Shown: piece by piece, positions 44,295 through 54,773 of the stretch
Layout: each line of letters begins with the position of its first letter
Position numbering within the stretch: position 1 is the first letter of the stretch
NCBI RefSeq assembly: GCF_030027245.1
Contig: NZ_JASERT010000001.1
Coordinates: 1,199,001-1,263,000, forward strand
Source of the DNA: Asticcacaulis sp. EMRT-3
GTDB lineage: Bacteria > Pseudomonadota > Alphaproteobacteria > Caulobacterales > Caulobacteraceae
Reading direction: 5' to 3'
DNA: 64,000 bases
The notes under the pieces: model-generated
Database searches by the model: none
Told to the model about the DNA's origin: nothing
What the model saw: the letters and a program-made list of their open reading frames with translations, nothing else
Position numbers and translations under genes: made by a program

Positions 44295-45143
44295 ATGTCC
44301 ATCGCCACCCTTACCTATCGCGGATTACTGTCCGTTTCCGGCCCCGACCGGGCCAGTTTTCTCAAAGGCCTGTGCACGGCCCGAATCGATGATCTGAGCG
44401 CAGAGGCGGCGCGTCGGGAATTTCATAAACTGCATTACGGGGCCTTTTTGCGGCCACAGGGCAAGATGATCGCCGATTGCCTGCTGCACGCCGTTGATGC
44501 TGATACGATCAGGCTCGATGTTCCGCTTGACGTGCGCGATGAATTGTTCAGCAAACTCAATATGTATAAGCTGCGCGCTAAGGTAACGATTGAGAAGATC
44601 GATGCAGCGGTTTGTGCGGCGCTGGATGAACTGCCCGAAGGCTATATGGCCGATCCGCGCAGCCTGATCACCGGCGGCCTCTATGGCCGCGCCTATGGCC
44701 ATGCCCATACACAGGCAGCCAGTGACGGCGACTGGCAGACCTTCCGCCATGCACTGGGGCTGGCCGAAGGTGGGGCGGATTTCGGCCCGGACGAACTGTA
44801 CGCCATCGACGCCAATCTCGATGTGCTGAACGCGATTGATTTCCACAAGGGCTGCTATGTCGGGCAGGAACTGACCTCGCGCATGAAAAGGCGCGGCCAG
44901 ATCAAGACCCGCATCCTGCCCCTGCGGCATCCGGGCAGGCTGGAAAAAGGCGCGGAGATCCTGACCGGTGAACGCAAAATCGGCGAAGTTTTAAGCGGCG
45001 GACGCGGCCTGTCCCTGGGCCTGATGCGACTCGACCGGCTGGGCGGGGACGCCACCTGTCAGGGTCAGTCCGTGGCGATCATGACGCCCGACTGGCTGCG
45101 GGAAGTCCTGCCCGACCAGGACACCCCAAAGGAAAATCAATGA
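44295..45143 (+). CDS. ygfZ: Folate-binding protein YgfZ
   Basis: The 282-residue protein contains the YgfZ/IBA57 signature KGCYVGQELTSRM near residues 189-201, in the GcvT-type tetrahydrofolate-binding fold. It helps to build and repair Fe-S proteins. The start MSIATLTYRG at 44295 is preferred over an upstream ATG at 44250. Its stop overlaps the next gene's start (ATGATG), so it is coupled with tag. The gene is divergent from the glycosyltransferase gene. Confidence 0.92.
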   Translation: MSIATLTYRGLLSVSGPDRASFLKGLCTARIDDLSAEAARREFHKLHYGAFLRPQGKMIADCLLHAVDADTIRLDVPLDVRDELFSKLNMYKLRAKVTIEKIDAAVCAALDELPEGYMADPRSLITGGLYGRAYGHAHTQAASDGDWQTFRHALGLAEGGADFGPDELYAIDANLDVLNAIDFHKGCYVGQELTSRMKRRGQIKTRILPLRHPGRLEKGAEILTGERKIGEVLSGGRGLSLGLMRLDRLGGDATCQGQSVAIMTPDWLREVLPDQDTPKENQ

Positions 45144-45739
45144 TGGATAAAACGCGCTGTCACTGGCCGGGGCAAGACCCGCTCTATATCGCCTACCACG
45201 ATGAGGAATGGGGCGTGCCCGAATATGATCCGCGCGCCCTGTGGGAAAAACTGGTGCTCGATGGTTTTCAGGCGGGGCTGTCGTGGATCACCATCCTGCG
45301 CAAGCGTGACTCTTTACGCGAAGCCTTTGCCGGTTTCGATCCCGAAAAGGTGGCGCGTTTCAATGAGGCCGACATCGAACGGCTGATGAACAATGCAAGT
45401 ATTATCCGCTCACGCGCCAAGATCGTATCAGCCATTGATTCGGCGCGCATCACGCTTGATTTACGTGAAAAAGGCGTCAGCTTCACCGACCTGATCTGGC
45501 AGGTTCAGGATCACCGTCCGCTGATCAACTCTTTCGACGACCGCACACAGGTGCCCGCCGAGACGGCCACCTCACGCGAACTGGCCAAGCTGCTGAAATC
45601 GCATGGCTATAAGTTTTGCGGCCCGGTGATCACCTATGCCTTCATGCAGGCGGTCGGCATGGTCAATGATCATCTCGTCACCTGTTTTCGCCATGATGAG
45701 ATCGCAACCGAGATTGCGAAAGCCTATGAACTGCCGTAA
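45140..45739 (+). CDS. tag: DNA-3-methyladenine glycosylase I
   Basis: Tag removes 3-methyladenine from alkylated DNA. The 199-residue protein carries the zinc-binding residues of the family: Cys and His in RCHWPG, His in YHDEEWG, and His/Cys in NDHLVTC. It also has QAGLSWITIL, the glutamate-containing DGFQAGLSW pocket and VGMVNDH. The ATG overlaps the ygfZ stop by four bases. Confidence 0.95.
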   Translation: MMDKTRCHWPGQDPLYIAYHDEEWGVPEYDPRALWEKLVLDGFQAGLSWITILRKRDSLREAFAGFDPEKVARFNEADIERLMNNASIIRSRAKIVSAIDSARITLDLREKGVSFTDLIWQVQDHRPLINSFDDRTQVPAETATSRELAKLLKSHGYKFCGPVITYAFMQAVGMVNDHLVTCFRHDEIATEIAKAYELP

Positions 45740-45768
45740 GGCTCTGCCGGGCTATATGGGGAAGTTTT

Positions 45769-46329
45769 ATGGACCTGATGTTCCAGCCGCTGAAACGCTA
45801 TTTCGATTTTCAGGGGCGTTCGCGGCGCAGCGAATACTGGCTATGGGTGCTGTTCAAGATCATTCTCGGTGCCCTGCTTCTGGCCCTGTCGAGCCTGTTC
45901 GTCGGCGGCAGCGGCATCAGCCATATTGCCGGTATCGGCATTGTGGTGCTGTTGCGCGTGCTGGTTTTCTTCATTCTGCTGATCCCTGACATCGCCGTTT
46001 CCGTGCGCCGGATGCACGACATCGACCGCACCGGCTGGTGGATCCTGTTTCCGGCCCTGATCACCCTGATCGTGTCGGTCATCTATTTTGCTGTACGCGG
46101 AAGTGAATTTCTCGCCGAAATGCAGGCCCTGCGCGACCTGTCGCAGATGAGTGATCCGCAAATTCTCGTCTCGGCCCTGCTGGCCCTGATGGTGCCTTTA
46201 ATGTGGGTCGTCATACCCACCTTGCTGGCGAAAATCGTCACGCTCGTCTTTCGCTGCACCGACGGCACACCGGGCCCCAACCGCTTCGGCCGCGATCCCA
46301 AGGGTCGCGGTGAGGCCGGGGTTTTCTGA
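45769..46329 (+). CDS. DUF805 family membrane protein
   Basis: The 186-residue protein starts with FQPLKRYFDFQGRSRRSEYW, the DUF805 signature, and then has about four transmembrane helices, with RRMHDIDRTGWW and the final GTPGPNRFGRDP both typical of the family. DUF805 proteins are inner-membrane proteins of unknown function. It lies between tag and rnhB. Confidence 0.92.
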   Translation: MDLMFQPLKRYFDFQGRSRRSEYWLWVLFKIILGALLLALSSLFVGGSGISHIAGIGIVVLLRVLVFFILLIPDIAVSVRRMHDIDRTGWWILFPALITLIVSVIYFAVRGSEFLAEMQALRDLSQMSDPQILVSALLALMVPLMWVVIPTLLAKIVTLVFRCTDGTPGPNRFGRDPKGRGEAGVF

Positions 46330-46363
46330 TGACGGCGGCGGGTGAATCGTCGTAAAAACCGGC

Positions 46364-46978
46364 ATGGCGGATTTCAGCTACGAACTGGCCTTAAGCGGCC
46401 TTGTCTGCGGTGTCGATGAGGCCGGGCGCGGCCCGTGCGCCGGGCCTGTCTGCGTGGCCGCCGTCATTCTCGATCCCGCCCGCGTGCCCGAAGGCATCAC
46501 CGATTCCAAGATGCTCACCGAAAAGCGGCGCTTCGAACTGGAACCGCAGATCAAGGCCAGCGCCATCGCCTGGTCGGTGGTGCATATGAGCATTGACGAC
46601 ATCGAGACGCTCAATATTTTCGGCGCCACGATGGAAGGGATGCGGCGCTGCGTGGCCGCGCTCAACCCGTGCGCCGATCACGCCCTGATCGACGGCAACA
46701 AGTGCCCCCCGCTGACCATCCCCTCCACCGCCATCGTCAAGGGTGACCTGAAATCTCTCTCTATCGCCGCCGCCTCGATTTTGGCCAAGACGGCGCGTGA
46801 CCGCCACATGATCGAAATGGACGCCCTCTATCCTGTTTACGGCTTCAAAAAGCACAAGGGCTATCAGTCGGAACTTCACCTCGAAGCCCTGCGTTTGCAT
46901 GGCCCCTGCCCGATCCACCGGCCAAGCTGGGCCACGCTGCGCAATCTCGGCGATAACGAGGTGATGGTGGCGGAATGA
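46364..46978 (+). CDS. rnhB: Ribonuclease HII
   Basis: RNase HII cleaves RNA in RNA-DNA hybrids and starts removal of misincorporated ribonucleotides. The 204 residues contain the active-site GVDEAGRGPCAGPV near 17-30, the DSKMLTE stretch, and IDGNK and AAASILAKTARD further on. Its position just upstream of ccrM is the order known from Caulobacter. Confidence 0.95.
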   Translation: MADFSYELALSGLVCGVDEAGRGPCAGPVCVAAVILDPARVPEGITDSKMLTEKRRFELEPQIKASAIAWSVVHMSIDDIETLNIFGATMEGMRRCVAALNPCADHALIDGNKCPPLTIPSTAIVKGDLKSLSIAAASILAKTARDRHMIEMDALYPVYGFKKHKGYQSELHLEALRLHGPCPIHRPSWATLRNLGDNEVMVAE

Positions 46979-47019
46979 GCGGGCTGATCGCTCAAAGACG
47001 GCATGAAAAGAACAAAGCG

Positions 47020-47189
47020 GAATCAAAAGTGAGTCTTTTCGGACTCACATCGAAAAAATAGAATCCGCCGATTCCCCGGCATGGTTAATTTAACCCGTCA
47101 TTAACTCTGGAAAGATTCTAGTCCTTGCGATTCAAGGTCTTAGAGCTTCGATCCGTTTGCATCGGGCCGAAGCTCTAAGACCTTGAATC
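47020..47189 (+). promoter_or_regulatory. Cluster of eight GANTC sites upstream of ccrM
   Basis: GANTC, the sequence methylated by CcrM, occurs eight times in 170 bp, at 47020, 47031, 47042, 47061, 47070, 47114, 47129 and 47185. Random expectation is about one per 256 bp. The first three are spaced exactly 11 bp apart, and the second and third form GTGAGTC/GACTCAC. In Caulobacter GANTC sites in the ccrM leader tie transcription to the methylation state; this looks like an expanded version. Confidence 0.8.
47090..47104 (+). promoter_or_regulatory. CtrA-type box in the ccrM promoter
   Basis: TTAACCCGTCATTAA is a perfect TTAA-N7-TTAA site, the CtrA consensus, with a further TTAA directly upstream at 47085. 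In Caulobacter ccrM is transcribed from a CtrA-dependent promoter late in the cell cycle, so this is the likely activator site. It lies about 148 bp upstream of the ATG. Confidence 0.75.
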
Positions 47190-47236
47190 TCGTTCTTCCT
47201 GATCCGAAAAGTGGCCCACTTTTCGGGGAAACGCTC
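47129..47236. repeat. TAGAGC-type hairpin element in the ccrM leader
   Basis: GATTCAAGGTCTTAGAGCTTCG (22 bp) at 47129-47150 is perfectly inverted at 47168-47189, followed by the hairpin CCGAAAAGTGG/CCACTTTTCGG at 47204-47226 and GCTCTA at 47231-47236. The order of a TAGAGC palindrome, AAAAGTGG hairpin and terminal CTCTA matches the 100-bp insertion at 41614 in reverse. It fills most of the untranslated space before ccrM. Confidence 0.75.
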
Positions 47237-47239
47237 TAG

Positions 47240-48358
<1,119 letters not shown>

Positions 48359-48361
<3 letters not shown>

Positions 48362-48473
48362 AGCGGTTTGCATTCTGATTGAATCGGTCAAAGGCATGCA
48401 ACCCGCTCTACATTTTACGTTTTTCCGCATCTCGCATTCAATTTGTAAGTCAAATGAAACGCGCGTTGCTCTC
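48359..48473 (-). repeat. 115-bp TAGAGC repeat, copy F
   Basis: This is an inverted-orientation 115-bp copy beginning at the ccrM stop codon. Its last base is C instead of A (GCTCTC), the only copy with a damaged outer end. It separates ccrM from the convergent purD gene. Confidence 0.92.
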
Positions 48474-48514
48474 GTCACTCGCCTCACCTAATCTAGACGC
48501 CCAAAGACCGCGAT

Positions 48515-49780
48515 TTACAATGCGCGGTGGGCGATGTCGGTACGGTAGAATCCCCCTGGCCAGTCGATGCGGGCAATGGCAGCATAGGCGCGGTCGCGCG
48601 CTTCGCGGATGGTTTTGCCGCGCGCGCAGATATTGAGCACACGGCCACCGGCGGCGCGCAAAGTGCCATCGGCATGAAGGCTGGTGCCGGCGTGAAACAC
48701 GGTGACATCCGAACCGAAATCGGCGTCCGCGCCACGGATGACCGAGCCGGATAAGGGGCTGTCGGGATAGCCCTTGGCGGCAAAGACCACGCAGACCGCT
48801 GCATCATCATACCACTCAGGGGCGGGCAGGTTTTTTAAGCCCCCGGTGGCCGAGGCCTTGAGATAGGGCACAATGTCGCTTTTCAGACGCAGCATCAGCA
48901 CCTGGCATTCGGGATCGCCGAAGCGGGCATTATATTCGACCAGACGCGGCGCGCCGTCTTCGATCATCAGGCCCGCATAGAGCACGCCCTTATACGGATG
49001 GCCCTCGGCCTTCATGCCCGCCATCGTCGGGTTGAGAATGTCCTCGGTTGTACGTTTGAGCAGGTCGGGCGTCACCACAGGGGCCGGCGAATAGGTGCCC
49101 ATGCCGCCGGTATTGGGGCCGGTATCGCCATCAAAAGCGCGCTTGTGATCCTGCGCCCAGCCAAACAGAAGGGCGGTTTCGCCGTCGCACAGGGCAAAGA
49201 CCGAAGCCTCCTCGCCGGTCATGAATTCCTCAATGACGATCTGCGAGCTGGCGGGGCCATAGCGTCCGCCGAGCATGGCCTCCACCTCGGCCACGGCGTC
49301 CTGATAATCGGGCGAAATGGCCACGCCCTTGCCGGCGGCCAGACCATCGGCCTTGATGACATAGGGCGGGTTGTAGGTTTTGAGGAAGTCGCGCGCCTCA
49401 GCCACATTGTCAAACGTTTCCGATTGCGCGGTCGGGATGGCGTGGCGCTGGCAGAAATCCTTGGTGAAGGCTTTCGACGATTCGAGCCGTGCAGCAGCAC
49501 GCATCGGGCCAAAGCATGGGATGCGCGCATCGGCCAGGGCGTCGGCCAGACCTTCAGCCAGGGCGCTTTCCGGCCCGACCACGACGAGATCGGCGGCCAT
49601 GTCACGCGCCAGCCCGACAAGGCCCGCCACATCGGTGGCCTTGATGTCGCGGCATTCGGCCAGAGACGCCATGCCCGGATTGCCGGGCGCAACGACGAGG
49701 CGTCTGACCAGCGGTGACTGGGCGATTTTCCATGCCAGGGCGTGTTCGCGGCCGCCCGAACCGATCAGCAGAATGTTCAT
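48515..49780 (-). CDS. purD: Phosphoribosylamine-glycine ligase
   Basis: PurD catalyses the second step of purine synthesis, joining glycine to phosphoribosylamine with ATP. The 421-residue ATP-grasp protein starts with MNILLIGSGGREHALAWK and contains PYVIKADGLAAGKGV, the metal-site region VEYNARFGDPECQ and GAGTSLHADG-like C-terminal sequence. It is convergent with ccrM, and the hybrid kinase gene lies upstream on the same strand. Confidence 0.96.
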   Translation of the reverse strand: MNILLIGSGGREHALAWKIAQSPLVRRLVVAPGNPGMASLAECRDIKATDVAGLVGLARDMAADLVVVGPESALAEGLADALADARIPCFGPMRAAARLESSKAFTKDFCQRHAIPTAQSETFDNVAEARDFLKTYNPPYVIKADGLAAGKGVAISPDYQDAVAEVEAMLGGRYGPASSQIVIEEFMTGEEASVFALCDGETALLFGWAQDHKRAFDGDTGPNTGGMGTYSPAPVVTPDLLKRTTEDILNPTMAGMKAEGHPYKGVLYAGLMIEDGAPRLVEYNARFGDPECQVLMLRLKSDIVPYLKASATGGLKNLPAPEWYDDAAVCVVFAAKGYPDSPLSGSVIRGADADFGSDVTVFHAGTSLHADGTLRAAGGRVLNICARGKTIREARDRAYAAIARIDWPGGFYRTDIAHRAL

Positions 49781-49837
49781 GGCTTTCCGCCTAAAGCCTT
49801 CGCGTCGAAAAATCCATAAGCAATTTCTTGGAAGCTA

Positions 49838-51904
49838 TCAAACCGCCAGCCGCGCCGGGGCATCGCCTTCGAGGCAGCGATAAAGGGTGGCGTAGAATTG
49901 CGGCAGGTCGATCGGTTTGGACAGGACACCGGTAAAGCCGCAGGCGTGTGCGTCTTCCGGCAGCTTCTGCGCCGCCGCCGTCAGGGCCACAATGGCCGAT
50001 GGCCTGCGGTCGCCGTCCCAGCCGGTCATGGCGCGCGTGGCCGAAATACCATCAAGCACCGGCATCTGGATGTCCATGAAGACCAGATCGAAATGGGTTT
50101 TTTCGCACATGGCCACGGCCTCGGCGCCATCGCAGGCCTCGTAAATATCGAGGCCGTAGTCCTTGAGCAGCAGCCGGATCAGTTCGCGGTTGATCGGGTG
50201 GTCATCGACGATCAGCACCTTGCGGTCTTCGAGGAAGACCGGGCGCAGGTCGCGCTTCACAACCGGCGCGGGCGCCACGGCCACGGCAGCCGGAATTTCC
50301 AGCCAGAAGCAGCTTCCCTCACCCGGGGCCGATTCGACGCCGATCTCGCCGCCCATCAGCCGGACGATCTCATAGCAGATCGACAGGCCGAGCCCAGATC
50401 CGCCATATTTGCGGTTGATGCTGTTATCGACCTGATTGAAGCGCTTGAACAGGCGCGCCTGCTGCAAAGGCGAAAGTCCCGGCCCGGAATCACGCACCTC
50501 GACGCGCAGCCGCGTCTGCGCGCCTTCGCCGTGCAAGACCAGTTTGAGATCGACATAGCCGTTTTGCGTGAACTTGCAGGCATTGCCGACCAGATTATAC
50601 AGAACCTGCCGCATCCGCGTGTCGTCGAGCATCAGCCACAGGGGCGCATCGGGGCGGCTGACGAAGCTGAGATCGACATGGCGGCTGGTGGTCAGGGCCG
50701 CGAACTGCTCGATAATATCGTCGGCCAGGGCGCGGCAATCAATAGCCTGCGGATTGAGCGTCACCTGACCGGCTTCGAGCTTGGAAAAATCGAGCACATC
50801 GGTGACCAGACTGAGCAAGGCCTCGCCCGCCTTGTTGATGCGGCCAATATAGTGGCGTGCATCCTTGGGCAGGTCGGTCACGCCGGTCAGCAGATTGGCA
50901 TAGCCGAGAATCGTGGTCAGCGGCGTGCGGATTTCATGGCTCATATTGGCCAGAAAATCGGATTTAGCTTGCTGATGCGCCTCGGCCTGCGCCTTGGCGG
51001 CGCGCAGGGTTTCCTCGACATGGCTCTGTTCGGTAATGTCTTCGAGAATGCCGAACAGCCATTCCGGGCGACCCGCCTCGTCCGTTTCGACCATGCCTTT
51101 CGAATAGACGATGCGCTCCTCGCCATCGGCGCGCATCAGACGCGCCTCGAAGTGGAAATCCTCGCCCAGGTCCATCGCCTGCTGAACGCAATTGGTGACA
51201 AGGACGCGGTCAAACGGATGAAAGTGGTCGGGGGCGCTGATCAGGTCGGGCGTGTAATCCTCACGGTTGAGGCCGTGAATGGCATAGACGCCGCGCGACC
51301 AGAAACATTCGCGTGTGCGCACATGGATCTGCCAGTAGCCGACCCCGGCCACCTCTTCCATCAGTTCGAGCTTGCGCTGACCTTCCTGCAATTTGCGGAT
51401 GGCGGCCTTGCGCACCAGTCCGTCCTTGCGCTGGGCGATCAGCAGCGACACGCTTTCGGCCATCATGCGCAGATGGCGCACCTGCGCCGCGCTGAAATCG
51501 CGCGGGCGGCTATCCAGGATGCAGAATGTGCCGACCAGAGCGCCTTCATAGCGCAAGGGCGCACCGGCATAGAAGCGGACATGCGGCGCACAGATCACGA
51601 ACGGATTATCGGCGAAGCGCGCGTCTTCACATGTGTCGGGCACCACCAGCACATCGCCTTTTTCCAGCGTATGCACACAAAAGGACAGGCAGGCGGGCAC
51701 TTCGTTGAAATCGATGCCGATATGCGATTTGAACCAGTGGCGTTCACCATCGGCCAGCGCAATCAGCACGATCGGCGCCTCAAAAATATCGGCGGCCAGC
51801 CTGGCCATCTGATCGAAGCTGGCTTCGGGTTCAGACTCGACGATCTCCAGTGCCTGCAAGGTGTTGAAGCGTTTCAGTTCCAGATCCAGTGACATATCAT
51901 ACAT
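49838..51904 (-). CDS. Soluble hybrid histidine kinase (GAF-PAS-HisKA-HATPase-REC)
   Basis: The 688-residue protein has no transmembrane segment. A GAF domain (about 15-165) with ADGERHWFKSHIG and APHVRFYAGAPL is followed by a PAS domain (about 185-300). The HisKA domain has H323 in SHEIRTPLT, the HATPase carries NLVGNACKFT and GSGLGLSI, and a C-terminal receiver has phospho-acceptor D611 in FMDIQMPVLDG. It senses a cytoplasmic signal and passes phosphate within itself and probably to a separate phosphotransferase; no partner lies nearby. The first codon is uncertain: ATG 51904 or ATG 51895. Confidence 0.92.
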   Translation of the reverse strand: MYDMSLDLELKRFNTLQALEIVESEPEASFDQMARLAADIFEAPIVLIALADGERHWFKSHIGIDFNEVPACLSFCVHTLEKGDVLVVPDTCEDARFADNPFVICAPHVRFYAGAPLRYEGALVGTFCILDSRPRDFSAAQVRHLRMMAESVSLLIAQRKDGLVRKAAIRKLQEGQRKLELMEEVAGVGYWQIHVRTRECFWSRGVYAIHGLNREDYTPDLISAPDHFHPFDRVLVTNCVQQAMDLGEDFHFEARLMRADGEERIVYSKGMVETDEAGRPEWLFGILEDITEQSHVEETLRAAKAQAEAHQQAKSDFLANMSHEIRTPLTTILGYANLLTGVTDLPKDARHYIGRINKAGEALLSLVTDVLDFSKLEAGQVTLNPQAIDCRALADDIIEQFAALTTSRHVDLSFVSRPDAPLWLMLDDTRMRQVLYNLVGNACKFTQNGYVDLKLVLHGEGAQTRLRVEVRDSGPGLSPLQQARLFKRFNQVDNSINRKYGGSGLGLSICYEIVRLMGGEIGVESAPGEGSCFWLEIPAAVAVAPAPVVKRDLRPVFLEDRKVLIVDDHPINRELIRLLLKDYGLDIYEACDGAEAVAMCEKTHFDLVFMDIQMPVLDGISATRAMTGWDGDRRPSAIVALTAAAQKLPEDAHACGFTGVLSKPIDLPQFYATLYRCLEGDAPARLAV

Positions 51905-52039
51905 GGTGATTAAAAAGGAAAACTCTACACGCCTTACTGGTAATCACACTAGCTTCTTGCCTCTGAAGACTTCCTGAAGAGGTAAGGCTAACAGCGTTTT
52001 AAATCTGTCATCAGCGATGAAATCGGCTAGATTGACCCC

Positions 52040-53569
52040 ATGTCCAACGACCTGCCCATGCCCCCCGATTCGTCCGCCGCCGCTTCACCCGGCGGCAATG
52101 CCCCCGCCTATTCGGTGTCGGAACTGGCCGGCGCGCTGAAACGCACGCTCGAACAGGCCTATGACCATGTGCGGCTGCGCGGCGAAATCTCCAAGGTGAC
52201 GCGCCATGCCTCAGGCCATGTGTATCTGACCCTGAAGGACGACAAGGCCGCCATTGACGGCGTGGTTTGGAAGGGGCAGGTGTCGCGCCTGCAAACCCAG
52301 CCGGAAAGCGGGCTGGAAGTGATCATCACCGGCCGCATCACCACCTTTCCGGCCTCGTCGAAATACCAGATCGTCATCGAAGCGATGGAGGTGGCGGGCA
52401 TAGGCGCGCTGCTGGCCCAGCTTGAGCGCGTCAAGAAAAAGCTCCACGCCGAGGGCTTGTTCGCCTCGGAACGCAAGCGCGCCCTGCCCTTTGCGCCGCG
52501 CACCATCGGCGTCATCACCTCGCCCACCGGGGCGGTGATCCGCGACATCTTACACCGCATCCGCGACCGCTGGCCCTGCCGCGTGGTGGTGTGGCCCGTC
52601 GTGGTGCAGGGCGAACAGGCGGCGGGTCAGGTGATCCGCGCCCTGCAAGGCTTTGAGAACGGACAGGTGGCGCGTCCTGACGTGATCATCGTGGCGCGCG
52701 GCGGCGGTTCGGTTGAGGATCTGTGGCCGTTCAATGATGAAAACCTGGCCCGCGCCGTCGCGGCCTGCACCATCCCGGTCATCTCGGCCGTCGGCCACGA
52801 AACCGACACCACCCTGATCGACTATGTCAGCGACCGGCGCGCCCCCACCCCCACCGGCGCGGCGGAAATCGCCACGCCGGTGATTGGCGAACTGCGCGCC
52901 TTCACCGCCGATCTCGAACGCCGCCGTCAGGCCAGTTTCAGCCACCAGATGCAGATGCGCCTTGAGCGCCTGAGCCTGTTGGCGCGCGCCCTGCCCCGCC
53001 CTCAGGATATGATCGACACCGCCCAGCAAAGGCTCGATTTCGTGGCCCATCGGCTGGCGGGCGGGCTGACGGCCAATCTCAGCGCCCACGATACCGCCCT
53101 GACGCGCGTGACCGCCCGTTTCCGCCCCGGCCTGCTCGAAAACCCGCGCCGCCTCAAGGGGCAGCAACTGACGCAACTGGCCGAACGTGCGACCCGCGCC
53201 ATGCGGCGCAAGCTGGCCTTAAGCCAAAGCCATGCCCGCCTGCCCGAACTGCACGCCCGCATGACCGATGCCGTGCAGCGGTCTTTGAACCAGCGCGCCG
53301 ACCGGCTGAAAAGCCTTGAGCAATTGCGCTTAAGCCTCAATCCCGACCGTCCGCTTGATCTCGGCTTTGCCCGCGTCAACCGGCCCGGCGGCGAACTGAT
53401 CACCGCGCCGCATGGGCTCGCGGCGGGCGAAGGCCTCGTTCTGACCTTCAAGGGCCAGCAAAAGCTCGATGTCACGGTAGGCGCGGACGGGACACCATCA
53501 GCCCCACAAACGCCCCCGGCGAAAAAGAAACCCGCGCCGCCACTTCCCGCACAAGGCAGCCTGTTCTGA
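52040..53569 (+). CDS. xseA: Exodeoxyribonuclease VII large subunit
   Basis: The 509-residue protein has an N-terminal OB-fold ([38 protein letters not shown]) and then the exonuclease VII core with [44 protein letters not shown] and the coiled C-terminal segment. It degrades single-stranded DNA together with XseB, which is not in this window. The DUF2093 gene follows after 37 bases. Confidence 0.95.
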   Translation: MSNDLPMPPDSSAAASPGGNAPAYSVSELAGALKRTLEQAYDHVRLRGEISKVTRHASGHVYLTLKDDKAAIDGVVWKGQVSRLQTQPESGLEVIITGRITTFPASSKYQIVIEAMEVAGIGALLAQLERVKKKLHAEGLFASERKRALPFAPRTIGVITSPTGAVIRDILHRIRDRWPCRVVVWPVVVQGEQAAGQVIRALQGFENGQVARPDVIIVARGGGSVEDLWPFNDENLARAVAACTIPVISAVGHETDTTLIDYVSDRRAPTPTGAAEIATPVIGELRAFTADLERRRQASFSHQMQMRLERLSLLARALPRPQDMIDTAQQRLDFVAHRLAGGLTANLSAHDTALTRVTARFRPGLLENPRRLKGQQLTQLAERATRAMRRKLALSQSHARLPELHARMTDAVQRSLNQRADRLKSLEQLRLSLNPDRPLDLGFARVNRPGGELITAPHGLAAGEGLVLTFKGQQKLDVTVGADGTPSAPQTPPAKKKPAPPLPAQGSLF

Positions 53570-53606
53570 TCTTGATCCGTCCGCACAACGCGCCTATGTT
53601 GGGGGT

Positions 53607-53855
53607 ATGAACATGCACACTCCCTTGCCCGGTCAAGCTGTCCTGCACTATGGCGATGGCGACTTCACGATCATGCGCCCCGGCCAGTTCGTGATCTGCG
53701 CCATTTCCGGCCGTCAGGTGCCGCTCGACGCCCTGCGTTACTGGAACCCGCGCACCCAGGAAGCCTATGCCGGGCCGGAAGAGGCCACGATCGCCTGGAA
53801 GCGCCAAAACAACACGAATCAGGATCATCCGACTGCGGATCAAACCGCCGGATGA
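53607..53855 (+). CDS. DUF2093 family protein
   Basis: The 82-residue protein fits DUF2093: HYGDGDFTIMRPGQFVICAISGRQVPLDALRYWN is the conserved core, in which the single Cys is followed by ISGRxVPLD. The function is unknown. It lies between xseA and the M23 peptidase gene and overlaps the latter by four bases, an arrangement seen in other alphaproteobacteria. Confidence 0.88.
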   Translation: MNMHTPLPGQAVLHYGDGDFTIMRPGQFVICAISGRQVPLDALRYWNPRTQEAYAGPEEATIAWKRQNNTNQDHPTADQTAG

Positions 53856-54673
53856 TCGTCAATCGCCGCACCGTGCTGGCCATGACAGCCGGACTGGCGG
53901 CAACAGGCGTTGCGCGGGCGCAGACAGCCCTCAATCTGCCTTTCCAGCTCAGGGGCCGCTTCACACAGGGCGGCTGGTGCGTCGGGCGCGCTCTGCCCGA
54001 CACTGAACTGACGGTCGATGGCCGTTTGCGCGGCCGCACCGCCCCCGACGGCCTCTTCTATGTCGGTTTTGACCGCGATGCCCCCGCTGCCTGCACGATC
54101 CGTTGCGCGGGCCAGGACGCCACGCTCGCCATCGCGCCGGTCACCTATGACGTGCAGCGCGTCGATGGCCTGCCGCAGGATACGGTGACCCCCAGGGGAC
54201 AGGCCCTGCTCGACCGCATCGGCCGCGAATGGCTGCTGAAGAACGTCGCCTTCGCCAGCCATGATGACAGCGAACACTTCAAAAACGGCTTTATCTGGCC
54301 GCTGAAAACCTTCATTGTTTCAGGACATTTCGGCAATCAGCGCATCCTGAACGGTAAGCCTTCCAGCCCGCATATGGGCTTTGACATGGCCGCCCCCATC
54401 GGCACGCCGATCCATGCGCCACAGGACGGTCTGGTGGTGCTGGCGCAGGCCGATATGTTTTATGAGGGCGGGCTGATTTTCATCGATCACGGCCAGGGCG
54501 CCATCTCGATGTATCTGCATCAGTCGGCAGTTCTGGTGAAGCTGGGTCAGCGTGTGCGTCAGGGCCAGTTGATCGGCCGCGTCGGTGACCGGGGCCGCGC
54601 CACCGGCCCGCACCTGTGCTGGCGGCTGAAATGGAGCGACCGCCACCTCGATCCCAGCCTGATGGTGGCCTGA
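53852..54673 (+). CDS. M23-family peptidase-like protein (LytM fold)
   Basis: A twin-arginine signal (NRRTVLA, cleaved after about residue 23) directs the protein out. The LytM/M23 domain lies near residues 150-270, with zinc ligands H174 and D178 in HMGFD, H223 in YLHQS and H254 in GPHLCW. The expected second His of the HxH motif is Cys256. Cysteine can bind zinc, so activity is possible but altered. Active M23 enzymes cut peptidoglycan cross-links. It is translationally coupled to the DUF2093 gene. Confidence 0.88.
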   Translation: MIVNRRTVLAMTAGLAATGVARAQTALNLPFQLRGRFTQGGWCVGRALPDTELTVDGRLRGRTAPDGLFYVGFDRDAPAACTIRCAGQDATLAIAPVTYDVQRVDGLPQDTVTPRGQALLDRIGREWLLKNVAFASHDDSEHFKNGFIWPLKTFIVSGHFGNQRILNGKPSSPHMGFDMAAPIGTPIHAPQDGLVVLAQADMFYEGGLIFIDHGQGAISMYLHQSAVLVKLGQRVRQGQLIGRVGDRGRATGPHLCWRLKWSDRHLDPSLMVA

Positions 54674-54773
54674 CAGGCGAAATATTCGCTTGAAATGCAC
54701 ACCGCACTCAGCATAACAGCATTACGTTTTTCGCACCGATCCGTGCAACCCCTGATACCTGCCTGAAATAACC

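Noticed and set aside
49898..51892. 664-codon plus-strand ORF opposite the hybrid kinase
   Set aside because: The kinase strand has five recognisable domains; the opposite frame has none.
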